The position numbers were made by a program, and so were the translations under genes. Shown one piece after another: positions 25,689-36,679 of a DNA stretch of 64,000 bases. Positions within the stretch are counted from its first letter, which is position 1. Every line of letters begins with the position of its first letter. The notes below the pieces were generated by a model, which saw nothing but the letters and a program-made list of their open reading frames with translations, was not told the origin of the DNA and did no database searches. This DNA comes from Myxococcales bacterium (GTDB lineage: Bacteria > Myxococcota_A > Polyangia > Haliangiales > Haliangiaceae): positions 1-64,000 of the forward strand of contig JADJJK010000011.1 of NCBI GenBank assembly GCA_016706545.1, written 5' to 3'.

Positions 25689-27792
25689 CCCTCTGCGCTG
25701 GCTGTCCCGGCTGATGTTCGCCGGTGTGGCGCTGCTGGTCGTGGCGTATCCCGCGATCAGCGAGGCGAAGCGGCGCATCGTGATCCTCGACTTCGAAGGC
25801 CCAAAGGCCGCGCAGTTCCGTTCGGATGTTGAGCGGCTGGTGAAGAAGTCGGCGACCGTGCTGCCGGTCGCCAAGTGGAACGCGGCGGCCGAAGAGATGG
25901 ACGCCAACACGCTATCCAAAGGCGACGTCAAGAAGGTCGCCAAGCGCCTCAACGTGGACGGCGTGATCTCGGGCAAGATCGAAAAGCGACGCGATGAGTA
26001 CATCGTTCGCTTGAAGGTGCGCGAGGGCAAGAGCGGCGAGGTGGTGGGGAACCCCATCGACACCAAGGCCGGCGGTCCGCGCCTGGACGGCTCAGCCACC
26101 CGCGAGCTCAAGGCCGAGCTGTTTGACACCATCGATCTGCTCGACACCGGCGGCGGCGGCGGTGGCGACGACGAAGAGGCGGAGGAAGAGGAAGAACAAC
26201 CGCGCAAGTTCTCCAAGCGCGGTCGCGGCGACGACGAAGAGGCAGAGGAAGAGGAGGAAGAAGAGGAGACCAAGCCCGCCAAGGGTGCCAAGGGCGCCAA
26301 GGGTAAGGCCCCTCCCGTCGAGGAAGAAGAGGACGAGCCGGTCGCCGAGACCAAGCCCGCCAAGGGTGCAAAGGGCGCCAAGGGCAAGGCCCCGCCGCCC
26401 GTCGAGGAAGAGGAGCCCGTCGCCGAGACCAAGCCCGCCAAGGGCGCCAAGGGCGCCAAGGGCAAGGCCCCGCCGCCCGTCGAGGAAGAGGAGCCTGTCG
26501 CCGAGACCAAGCCCGCCAAGGGCGCCAAGGGCGCCAAGGGCAAGGCCCCGCCGCCCGTCGAGGAAGAGGAGCCTGTCGCCGAGACCAAGCCCGCCAAGGG
26601 CGCCAAGGGCAAGGCCCCGCCGCCCGTCGAGGAAGAGGAGCCTGTCGCCGAGACCAAGCCCGCCAAGGGCGCCAAGGGCGCCAAGGGCGCGAAAGGCACC
26701 GAGGACACGGCCGTCGCGGTCAAGGGCAGCGGGGACACCGGCAAGGGCGGGGTCACCAAGGGCGAGCCGACCAAGGGCAAGGAGCCCAAGCCAGACCTGT
26801 TCGCGGGCGTCTCCAAGGGTGAGCCCGGCGATGACGATTCGCCCTTTGAGCCCAAGACCAAGCCCAAGGCCAAGCCGAAGGCCAAGCCCAAGGCCAAGGC
26901 CAAGGTCGAGGTCGAAGAAGAAGAAGGGGGCGACGACGAGGGCTCGGTGTCGGACTCTTTCGAGCCCGTGACCAGCGCCGTGGCGCTCAACCACGCCCAT
27001 CGGGCCATCGACGCGACCGGCGGCCTGAGCTTCACCTCGCGCCGGCTGCGCTACACCTCCAAGGGGTTTGCCACCGGGGTGTCTGCGCCGCGCGACTACA
27101 ACAGCCCGCCCAACGCCGGCTTCACCTTGGATGTGGAGGCGTATCCGCTGGCCATCGGCCACAAGTCCAAAGGTCCGCTGGCCAACATCGGCGTCACCGC
27201 CATGTTCGACCGCACGTTCCTCATCCGCACTCGGCTGGGCTTCACCGATCCCGGCACCGGCATGTTCCGCGAGAAGGAGCTGCGCTCCAAGTACCAGCGC
27301 TTCGCGGTGGGCGCCGTGTATCGCCACAACCTGGGCTCGCCAGAGCGACCGCTCCTGGTCACCGGCGGCCTGCGCTACAGCAGCCAGCTCTTCGACGTGG
27401 ACCCGGACGACGTGGATCCGAGGGTCGTCGACCTGCCCGGCGTGAACTACCGCGGCATCGTGCCCACGGCCGGCGCCAAGCTGGGGCTTGGAGCCAAGAT
27501 GGCCCTGGGGCTCGAGGTTGGCACGCTGCTGGCGCTCAGCGCCGGCGACATCCAGAAGGACGCGCAGTATGGAGCTGCGACGGTCACGGCGTTCGAGGGC
27601 GAGCTGTTCTTCGACTACATGGTGACCCGCAACATCTTCGCCCGCGCGGTGGTGCGCGCCGAGACCGTGGGCCTCAAGTTCAAGGGCTACGGCATGCTCT
27701 CGAACATGCGGGATGGCGATGAAGATCAAGAGGTGAGCGCGGCGCGCGACACCTATCTGGGCGGCACCGTGACCGCCGGCTACACGTTCTAG
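25654..27792 (+). CDS. Envelope protein with acidic/Lys-Ala repeat region and beta-barrel-like C-terminus
   Basis: A 712-residue protein with a membrane or signal segment at residues 20-36 (MFAGVALLVVAYPAISEA). A domain at 38-165 reads RRIVILDFEGPKAAQFRSDV and LNVDGVISGKIEKR, similar to periplasmic proteins with a CsgG/TolB-like alpha-beta fold. Residues 170-425 are low complexity: Glu-rich runs, six repeats of ETKPAKGAKGAKGKAPPP type, then Lys-Pro repeats. The last 260 residues (ALNHAHRAIDATGGLSFTSR, ending GGTVTAGYTF) look like an outer-membrane barrel closing in aromatic Phe. The start overlaps pilT by 35 nt, so the genes are coupled. Confidence 0.7.
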   Translation: MTSSRLNASTSNPLRWLSRLMFAGVALLVVAYPAISEAKRRIVILDFEGPKAAQFRSDVERLVKKSATVLPVAKWNAAAEEMDANTLSKGDVKKVAKRLNVDGVISGKIEKRRDEYIVRLKVREGKSGEVVGNPIDTKAGGPRLDGSATRELKAELFDTIDLLDTGGGGGGDDEEAEEEEEQPRKFSKRGRGDDEEAEEEEEEEETKPAKGAKGAKGKAPPVEEEEDEPVAETKPAKGAKGAKGKAPPPVEEEEPVAETKPAKGAKGAKGKAPPPVEEEEPVAETKPAKGAKGAKGKAPPPVEEEEPVAETKPAKGAKGKAPPPVEEEEPVAETKPAKGAKGAKGAKGTEDTAVAVKGSGDTGKGGVTKGEPTKGKEPKPDLFAGVSKGEPGDDDSPFEPKTKPKAKPKAKPKAKAKVEVEEEEGGDDEGSVSDSFEPVTSAVALNHAHRAIDATGGLSFTSRRLRYTSKGFATGVSAPRDYNSPPNAGFTLDVEAYPLAIGHKSKGPLANIGVTAMFDRTFLIRTRLGFTDPGTGMFREKELRSKYQRFAVGAVYRHNLGSPERPLLVTGGLRYSSQLFDVDPDDVDPRVVDLPGVNYRGIVPTAGAKLGLGAKMALGLEVGTLLALSAGDIQKDAQYGAATVTAFEGELFFDYMVTRNIFARAVVRAETVGLKFKGYGMLSNMRDGDEDQEVSAARDTYLGGTVTAGYTF
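26266..26706 (+). repeat. In-frame coding tandem repeat, about 78 bp, six copies
   Basis: Units begin at about 26266, 26347, 26425, 26503, 26581 and 26650, each encoding ETKPAKGAKGAKGKAPP followed by acidic VEEEEPVA. The three central copies are 78 bp and nearly identical at the DNA level. One copy lacks one AKG triplet and the last runs into AKGAKGAKG. Copy number probably varies between strains. Confidence 0.92.
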
Positions 27793-27847
27793 AGCGCCGG
27801 CCTGGCGGCGTGACCCCTCCCTGGCTTTCTGCTAGGTTGCCGGGGTC

Positions 27848-30523
<2,676 letters not shown>

Positions 30524-30578
30524 TTGGAGCGATGTTTGACCGCTCACGCTGTAGGCGGGATACTGCGCGAGTAACATC

Positions 30579-32828
30579 ATGGGGTCCGACGCACCACCTG
30601 CATCACCTGGGCCCGTGACCCTCAGGGTCAAGCTGCGGTATGCCGACCTGAGCTCGTTCATCGAAAAGTTCGCTGTGAACGTGGGTCGCGTCGGGATGTT
30701 TCTGCCCACCCGGGCGCTGCAACCGGTGGGCACCGAGCTGCGCTTCGAGCTGCGGCTCCTCGATGATCAGGTTGCGCTGGCGGGCATGGGACGGGTGTAT
30801 TCGGTGCATGAGCCGGCCGTGGGCGACGCCCAGGCGGCGCATGGCATGGCCATCGAGTTCCAGCGCATGACGCGGGAGAGCCGGGACCTGGTGATGCAGA
30901 TCCTCGAGTTCCGCCGCGCGCACGGACTTGGTGAGCCCGCGCTGCCCACCCCCGGCGTGACCGCGCGGGAGGCCCCAGCCGCCGCTGCGCCCGCAGCACC
31001 GGCCCCGGCCGCCGCGGCGCAAGCGCCCGCGGAGGCAGCGCCGGTCGCTCACGCTGCGCCTGCTGCAGGCGCGCCGGTGCAGGCCGCCGAAGCGCCGGCG
31101 CAGGCCGACGAGGTGCAGGCCGCGCCGCTCGCCGAGGCGCCGACACCCGCGCCTCCGCGGCCGAGCGCAGCACCGGCTAGCCTGACCGCGGAGCCTCCCC
31201 GGCCGCGGCGTCGCCGGCTCTCCGAGCTGATGGCGCCGCCGCCGGAGGCCGCCTCGCCGGCACCAGGCGATCCCGAGGCGGAGCTGGCAGAGCCGCCAGT
31301 AGACATGGGCCGCGCGCGGGCGCGCGCGCGGGCGATCGCGCGCGCCGCCGCCGACACCGAGCTGACCGAGCTGATGCAAGGCGGCGCGGTCGCCAGCGTG
31401 GATGTCGCGGCGGCGTCCGCGGAGCTGGCGCGGCAGCTAGGTGGCGCGGCGGTGAGCGCTGGCCGCGCCAGGCGGGAGCTTGGGCCGCTGTCTTCGGCCC
31501 CTGCGCCCTCCTTGGCCGAGGCGAGGACCACCCCGCCGACGCCGACCGTGCTCCCCGCGCCGCCGCCGAGCGCGCCCACGTGGCCGAACGCCAGCGCGCC
31601 TGCCATTCACCCCGCCCCGAGCGAGCCGGCGCTGGCGCCCGCTGCCCCGCCGACGTCAGCTCCGGCGTCCGACGCCCAGCGAGGACAGACCGCGAGCGAC
31701 GAAGAGCTGCCCGAGGCGCCGCAGCGCCGACGGCCGGTCAGCCGGCCGCCGCGACTGACGCGGCCAAGCAGCGTGTTCGCGCGGCGGACCACCGCCGTGC
31801 CCCCGCCGCCCATCGAAGAGCTCGCCGAGCCAAGCAGCGCGCTCGCGGCCGAGCCGGTGGCCGAGCCGGTGACCGAGCCGGCGGCCGAGCCGACCCGCGT
31901 GCCCTCCTCCCTCCCGCTCCCCGAAGAGCCCACCCCGCCCAGCGGCCCTGCGCCCGCCATGGTCGACGCGCCAGCCGGGTTCGAGCGCGTGCTGGCCGAG
32001 CTGGAGCACTCCGAGCGCGGGGTCACGCTGCCCGAGCCCGAAGCGTCTGGCGAGCCAGGAGCCCACGGCGCGCACGGCGCGCACGGCGCCCAGGCTGTCG
32101 CCCCCACGCTCGTGCCGCCCCTCGACGATCCGGATACGCTCCCACCACCTTTGCCCCGCGCCAAGGCGGTGGTGCTGGAGTTCGACGATCCGCTGGACCG
32201 GCTCGCGCTCGACGATCTGGACGACGCTGGCGAGTTCCGCGACCTGACGACCCCGCCCTCGGACCCGTGGCGAGCTCCCGACGAGCTCGACCTGGGCACG
32301 CTGGGCGAAGCCGGCTTCGAGATCCTGGCGGAGGAAGATCTCGACCAGGCCGTGGCCATGGAGGTCGAGCGCGCGCCAAAGCAGCGGCTATCGCCAGCGG
32401 AGGAGGCCTTGCTCGCCGCGCTTGACGAGCCGTCCATCAGCGGGGTGAGCGGAGTCACCGTCCCCACCTGGCGTCGCACCACCGGGTTCGATCCGCTCGA
32501 CGCGGCCCCCGATACCGCGCACAGCCTGGACCTGGCGCCGCCCACGATCCCCGGGCGAATCCCGACGCGAGAGATCGATCTCGAGTCCGCGCTGGAGGCG
32601 CTGGATCTCGACGCCGACGGCCCCACCATGCCAGGGAGACCGGGCGCCAACGTCAGGCGCCCGCCCGCGTCGATCGCCGCTGCGCGGATCTTCCCGCAGC
32701 GCAGCGTGCCCAAGCCCGCGCCCGCGCCCGCGCCGCAGCCCGCGCCCGCGCCCGCGCCCGCGCCGCAGTCCGCGCCCGACGACGACTTCGAAGACGTCCC
32801 GATCGAGCTCGAGTTCGAAGATCCGTAG
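30579..32828 (+). CDS. PilZ domain protein with long Ala/Pro-rich C-terminal region
   Basis: A 749-residue protein. Residues 10-112 are a PilZ-related domain of the type abundant in myxobacteria (TIGR02266-like): VTLRVKLRYADLSSFIEKFA, VNVGRVGMFLPTRALQPVG and GMAIEFQRMTRESRDLV. The N-terminal RxxxR motif is not evident, so c-di-GMP binding is uncertain. From about 120 to the end the sequence is Ala/Pro/Glu-rich and probably disordered, with acidic patches such as LEFDDPLDRLALDDLDDAG and a final EDVPIELEFEDP. It follows alaS by 55 bp. Likely an adaptor in motility or envelope signalling. Confidence 0.72.
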   Translation: MGSDAPPASPGPVTLRVKLRYADLSSFIEKFAVNVGRVGMFLPTRALQPVGTELRFELRLLDDQVALAGMGRVYSVHEPAVGDAQAAHGMAIEFQRMTRESRDLVMQILEFRRAHGLGEPALPTPGVTAREAPAAAAPAAPAPAAAAQAPAEAAPVAHAAPAAGAPVQAAEAPAQADEVQAAPLAEAPTPAPPRPSAAPASLTAEPPRPRRRRLSELMAPPPEAASPAPGDPEAELAEPPVDMGRARARARAIARAAADTELTELMQGGAVASVDVAAASAELARQLGGAAVSAGRARRELGPLSSAPAPSLAEARTTPPTPTVLPAPPPSAPTWPNASAPAIHPAPSEPALAPAAPPTSAPASDAQRGQTASDEELPEAPQRRRPVSRPPRLTRPSSVFARRTTAVPPPPIEELAEPSSALAAEPVAEPVTEPAAEPTRVPSSLPLPEEPTPPSGPAPAMVDAPAGFERVLAELEHSERGVTLPEPEASGEPGAHGAHGAHGAQAVAPTLVPPLDDPDTLPPPLPRAKAVVLEFDDPLDRLALDDLDDAGEFRDLTTPPSDPWRAPDELDLGTLGEAGFEILAEEDLDQAVAMEVERAPKQRLSPAEEALLAALDEPSISGVSGVTVPTWRRTTGFDPLDAAPDTAHSLDLAPPTIPGRIPTREIDLESALEALDLDADGPTMPGRPGANVRRPPASIAAARIFPQRSVPKPAPAPAPQPAPAPAPAPQSAPDDDFEDVPIELEFEDP

Positions 32829-32842
32829 CCCGCGGCAACTGG

Positions 32843-34174
32843 CTAGAACGGCTGGGTGAGCGCGGCGATCTTGTCCGTGGTGGTGACGGCCTTGCGCCAG
32901 GCCGCGCCGGCCCGATCAGCTTGCGTGTGCCCGGTGGCCGCGATCTCGGCGACTGGATCCAGCAGAGACACGGCGGCCGGCTCCAGCCGCGCCAGGCCAT
33001 CCTGTGCGATGGCCACGAGCTCGCGGGCCAGGCTCAAGAGCGGCGTGCCGCGCAGGGTCGCGGACAGCCCCGAGCGCGGCACCTCGTCGGCGAGCTGCAC
33101 GCGCTCGGCGAAGGTGGCCTTGGCGGTCAGCGCCCACGCCGCGTCGCGCGCGGTGGCATCGTACGAGATGGCGCGGGTCAGCGGCGCCAGCGCCGCGTTC
33201 ATCGCCATCGAGCCACAGTCCGCGCCGCGGACCTCCAGGTACTTCTTGAGGCGCACCTCGGGGAACAGGGTGGACAGGTGCAGCGCCCAGTCCGAGCGCG
33301 TGGCGCGATGGCCATTCCAGCCGGCCTGCATGAACTGCCGGAAGGTCAACCCGGTCACGGGGAGATAGCCCCCGCGGTGGACAAAGTACATGGGCACGTC
33401 GAGCGCCCACTCCGTGTAGTCAGCAAACAGGCTGTCTCGCGTGAACACGAACGGCAGCAGGCCCGAGCGCGCGGAGTCTGTGTCCCGCCAGATCCACGCG
33501 CGTGCGCTCTGGAACTCGGTGACCTGCCCCTCGACGATCGACGAGTTGGCCCACAGCGCCGTCAGGATCGAGCTCACCGATTGCAACACCCGCATCTTGG
33601 CGGCGGCGTCCGGCTCGTCGGCGAAGTCCAGGTTGGTCTGCACGGTGGCGGTGCGCAGCATCATGTCGAGCCCGCGCGTGCCGACCGTGGGCATGTACGC
33701 GCGCATGACGTTGTACCGCTGCTTGGGCATCCACCCGATGTCATCGCGACGCCCAAAGGGCCGCAACCCAGAGGACAGCCACGACAGCCCAAGCTCCTGC
33801 CCTGCCCGCGCCAGGTCCTGCGAGTGCTCGCGTAGCTGGGTGACCAGCTCCAGATCGCTGCGAAACGGCGGCGCGGCCAGCTCGAACTGGCCACCTGGCT
33901 CGATGGTGATCTGGGAATCGCCCCGGGTCAGCGCGATCGGGTGGCCATCTTCCAGAACGGGCTCCCATCCGCGCCCGGCAAACCAGTCAAGGAGCGCGCG
34001 GATGCCGCCGGGCCCTTCATAAGGCGGCGCGCTGCCATCCGCGCGCACCGCGATGAGCTCATGCTCCGTTCCCACTCGCCACCGCTCGGCTGGTTTGCCA
34101 GCGGCGGCGAAGTATTGCTGCAACTCCGCTGCAGATGACAAAGGCTCCGAGTCTGTTTCGTCGACGAGATGCAC
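32843..34174 (-). CDS. gshA: Glutamate--cysteine ligase, plant/proteobacterial type
   Basis: A 443-residue enzyme. Key segments are RVGTEHELIAVR, QITIEPGGQFELAAPPFRSD, the glutamate-binding MPKQRYNVMRAYMPTVGTRG, and ATVQTNLDFADE. These are characteristic of the GCS2 family found in plants and alpha-proteobacteria, not E. coli-type GshA. The enzyme makes gamma-glutamylcysteine, the first step of glutathione synthesis. No gshB is adjacent. The GTG start at 34174 gives the usual length. It faces the long PilZ gene tail to tail with a 14-bp gap. Confidence 0.92.
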   Translation of the reverse strand: MHLVDETDSEPLSSAAELQQYFAAAGKPAERWRVGTEHELIAVRADGSAPPYEGPGGIRALLDWFAGRGWEPVLEDGHPIALTRGDSQITIEPGGQFELAAPPFRSDLELVTQLREHSQDLARAGQELGLSWLSSGLRPFGRRDDIGWMPKQRYNVMRAYMPTVGTRGLDMMLRTATVQTNLDFADEPDAAAKMRVLQSVSSILTALWANSSIVEGQVTEFQSARAWIWRDTDSARSGLLPFVFTRDSLFADYTEWALDVPMYFVHRGGYLPVTGLTFRQFMQAGWNGHRATRSDWALHLSTLFPEVRLKKYLEVRGADCGSMAMNAALAPLTRAISYDATARDAAWALTAKATFAERVQLADEVPRSGLSATLRGTPLLSLARELVAIAQDGLARLEPAAVSLLDPVAEIAATGHTQADRAGAAWRKAVTTTDKIAALTQPF

Positions 34175-34243
34175 TGCAGGGCACTGTAGGCGGCGCTGCG
34201 CGGTTCGTCAACCTGCCCTCCTGGCGGGGCCCTGGGCGACGGG

Positions 34244-35131
34244 CTAGCGATCGGCGCCACGCAGCGCGCCGCGCAAAAACGCCTCCACTTCGGCGTTGAG
34301 TTGACACTGATAGGACACGCGATCAAACCCGGGCGGATCTTGGGACGGCGGAAAATCAGGGCGGATCATGCTCTGCGGGAAGGGACTCTGAAACGAGAAG
34401 TGACCTGCGTTTGGAACGATCTGTTCATCGGTGATCACAGCGGCCAGATCTCGCATCACCAGCTCGCGATGCGGCGCGATCGAATCCAGCGCGCCGGTGC
34501 GCAGGAAGATCTGCGCCGTGACGCCGCCAAGCGATCCCGCTTCCAGAAACCACGCGGCGGCAGGAGCCAAGAGCACGAGCGCGCGGACCCGCGGATCACG
34601 CGGCACTTGCAGGCTGCGGGACTGTCCGTCGGGCTCCTCCTTGGGGAACGAGCGAGGGCGACCACCCGCCAGCGCCAGCGCGGTGTACGCGCCGATGGAG
34701 TGGCCCAGCACCGCCGCGACCCCCGCCAGCAGCCGCGGCCCCAGCGCGAGATCGGCGAAGGCTGCGTCGAGCACCAGGGCCAGGTGGCGCGGCCGATCGC
34801 ACAGGTTCTGCGCCGTGTGCGCCAGGCGGTTGTCGGAGCGGCTGTTGCCCGGGTGCTCCAGCAGCGCCACCGCGAAGCCCGCGCGCGCCAGGTGCAACGC
34901 GGTCCCCCGGTGGGTCCAAGGCGAGCCGCCATTGCCGTGGCTCACCGCGACCAGGGGCAGCAGCTCTCCATCGGGCTGGGCGTCCAGCGCGACGTCCACC
35001 TGATAGGGCCCAAAGCTCACCGCTCGTGCCAGCGCACCGGTGGGGTACAGCAGCCACGCAGAGATCGCCCCCTGCGAAACGGGATCCTGGACCTGGAGGG
35101 CGCGGCATCCCACGGCGCGGGCTTCGTGCAT
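34244..35131 (-). CDS. Alpha/beta hydrolase, dienelactone-hydrolase-like
   Basis: From ATG 35131 (AAAGAGG upstream) this is 295 residues. It has LLPLVAVSHGNGGSPWTHRG for the oxyanion region and the nucleophile elbow GHSIGAYTAL. A late acid segment, TGALDSIAPHRELVM, and NAGHFSFQSPF with the catalytic His complete the triad. It resembles the predicted dienelactone hydrolase/acylhydrolase group annotated as platelet-activating-factor-like hydrolases. No signal peptide is seen from this start. The frame extends 68 codons upstream without a better start. It is co-directional with gshA, 69 bp downstream. Confidence 0.75.
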   Translation of the reverse strand: MHEARAVGCRALQVQDPVSQGAISAWLLYPTGALARAVSFGPYQVDVALDAQPDGELLPLVAVSHGNGGSPWTHRGTALHLARAGFAVALLEHPGNSRSDNRLAHTAQNLCDRPRHLALVLDAAFADLALGPRLLAGVAAVLGHSIGAYTALALAGGRPRSFPKEEPDGQSRSLQVPRDPRVRALVLLAPAAAWFLEAGSLGGVTAQIFLRTGALDSIAPHRELVMRDLAAVITDEQIVPNAGHFSFQSPFPQSMIRPDFPPSQDPPGFDRVSYQCQLNAEVEAFLRGALRGADR

Positions 35132-35310
35132 GGCCTCTTTGTACACTGGCGCAGTCCTTACGCTGCGCTGGGCCTGCGTGAATCCAACCTGTTGAAACCA
35201 CGCTGCCTCCACCGCATGACCGGTGGCCGCTCCAGCGTGATCGATCTGACAGCACAGCGTCGGGAGCGTCCTGGCGCCAGATGACCGGGAAAATGCTAGG
35301 GTCGCCGCCC

Positions 35311-35895
35311 ATGTCCGTCGAGTCGCTGTTTGCAATGCCCGAGGTCGCCGCGTGGCGCGCGCGGCTCCATGCGCTGTTGCGCGAGCGCGCGTTTCAAGAA
35401 CGAGAGATCGTGCTCTCGAGCGGCCTCCGCTCCAACTTCTACATCGACTGCAAGCAGGTCAGCCTCAACGCCGAGGGCGCGAGCCTGATCGGCAAGCTGT
35501 TCTGCGCGCTCATCGAGCAGCTCGCGCCAGACGCCGCGGCGGTGGGAGGGCTGACCTTGGGCGCAGATCCGCTGGCCACCGCGACCTCGCTGGTGAGCTT
35601 CGAACGTGGCCGCCCGCGTGACGCCTTCATCGTGCGCAAGGAGCCCAAGGGGCATGGCACCGGCCAGTGGATCGAGCACACCGCGGCGCTTCGCCCCGGC
35701 GCAGAGGTGGTCGTGGTGGAGGACGTGGTGACCACCGGTGGCTCGATGCTGCGCGCCATCGAGCGGGTCACAGACGCCGGTCTGCAGGTCAAGCTGGCGC
35801 TGGCGCTGGTGGATCGAGCCGAGGGCGGACGTCCGGTCATCGAGGCGCGCGCGCCGCTGGTGACGCTGTTCTCGCGCGGAGACTTTCTGCCATGA
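35311..35895 (+). CDS. pyrE: Orotate phosphoribosyltransferase
   Basis: From ATG 35311 this is 194 residues, the usual length. Diagnostic segments are VLSSGLRSNFYIDCKQVSL, AFIVRKEPKGHGTG with the flexible-loop Lys, and the PRPP-binding VVVVEDVVTTGGS. The enzyme transfers the phosphoribosyl group from PRPP to orotate in pyrimidine synthesis. An upstream in-frame ATG at 35281 is possible. The stop overlaps the start of the following lipoprotein (ATGA), so they are translationally coupled. There is no other pyr gene nearby. Confidence 0.93.
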   Translation: MSVESLFAMPEVAAWRARLHALLRERAFQEREIVLSSGLRSNFYIDCKQVSLNAEGASLIGKLFCALIEQLAPDAAAVGGLTLGADPLATATSLVSFERGRPRDAFIVRKEPKGHGTGQWIEHTAALRPGAEVVVVEDVVTTGGSMLRAIERVTDAGLQVKLALALVDRAEGGRPVIEARAPLVTLFSRGDFLP

Positions 35896-36575
35896 TCCCG
35901 GCTACACCTCCGACGTACCCGGCGGCGCGTGCGCGGCGCATGGGGGGCCTCATGGGCTGGCTCATGGGCGGTCTCATGCCTTGGCTCGTGCTCTGGCTCA
36001 GCGCCTGCGCCATCGCGCCCCGGGTGCCGCTGACCAATGACTGGCCAGCCACCGCCGGCTCCTATCCAGAGGCGACGCGGCAGTGGACGCGCAGCACCAG
36101 CCTCAGCGCGTCGTATCAGCTCGTGCTCAGCGTGGACGCCACGCTGCGGTCTCCTGCGTGGCGAGCCGCGCGGGCCGCCCGCGACGCGGACCTGCGCGCG
36201 CTGGGGCCCGCCGCGCGAGAGGCAGAGCTGCAGAGAGCGCGAGACGAGGCCGCCGGGCCGTGGGAGTTCGAGCTGCTGGTCACCACCTGGGACCGGCGCG
36301 AGAACGATCTGCACCGCGGCAAGCGCGCCACCTGGCACGCCACCTTGCTCGACGAGCAGGGCAACGAGATCCAGCCGCTGGAGGTGATCCGCGACCGCCG
36401 GCCCATGCACGTGGTGCGCGCGGAGTACCCGCACCTTGGCGACTTCGCCCAGGCCTATGTGGTGCGATTCCCCAAGGACAAGCCGATGCTGGGTCCAGAC
36501 GCTCGACGGGTCCGCCTGCGGCTGACCAGCGTGCGAGGCGCAGTCGAGCTGCTCTGGCTCGCGCCCGGCGCCTGA
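35892..36575 (+). CDS. Lipoprotein coupled to pyrE
   Basis: A 227-residue protein whose start overlaps the pyrE stop as ATGA. The signal segment MGGLMGWLMGGLMPWLVLWL is unusual, built from repeats of GG/GWLM, and ends in LSAC, a lipobox. The mature part has LTNDWPATAGSYPEATRQWT, a helical charged stretch and a beta-rich end with FPKDKPMLGPDARRVRLRL. No family is recognised. ATG 35940 is an alternative start that keeps the signal peptide. The link with pyrE appears to be positional rather than functional. Confidence 0.65.
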   Translation: MIPATPPTYPAARARRMGGLMGWLMGGLMPWLVLWLSACAIAPRVPLTNDWPATAGSYPEATRQWTRSTSLSASYQLVLSVDATLRSPAWRAARAARDADLRALGPAAREAELQRARDEAAGPWEFELLVTTWDRRENDLHRGKRATWHATLLDEQGNEIQPLEVIRDRRPMHVVRAEYPHLGDFAQAYVVRFPKDKPMLGPDARRVRLRLTSVRGAVELLWLAPGA

Positions 36576-36679
36576 CCCAGCGCTTGCCTGAGCCGAGTCG
36601 CCGCTGGGGTCGCCCCCGACGAGCAAAGTGCGCTGGTCGAGTGATAGGGATCGACCAGCGGGTCGAGGCGCGGACGAGG

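Noticed and set aside
26092..27729. 545-residue minus-strand frame with Leu/Gly repeats
   Set aside because: Mirror of the coding repeat in the plus-strand envelope protein; no start or family support.
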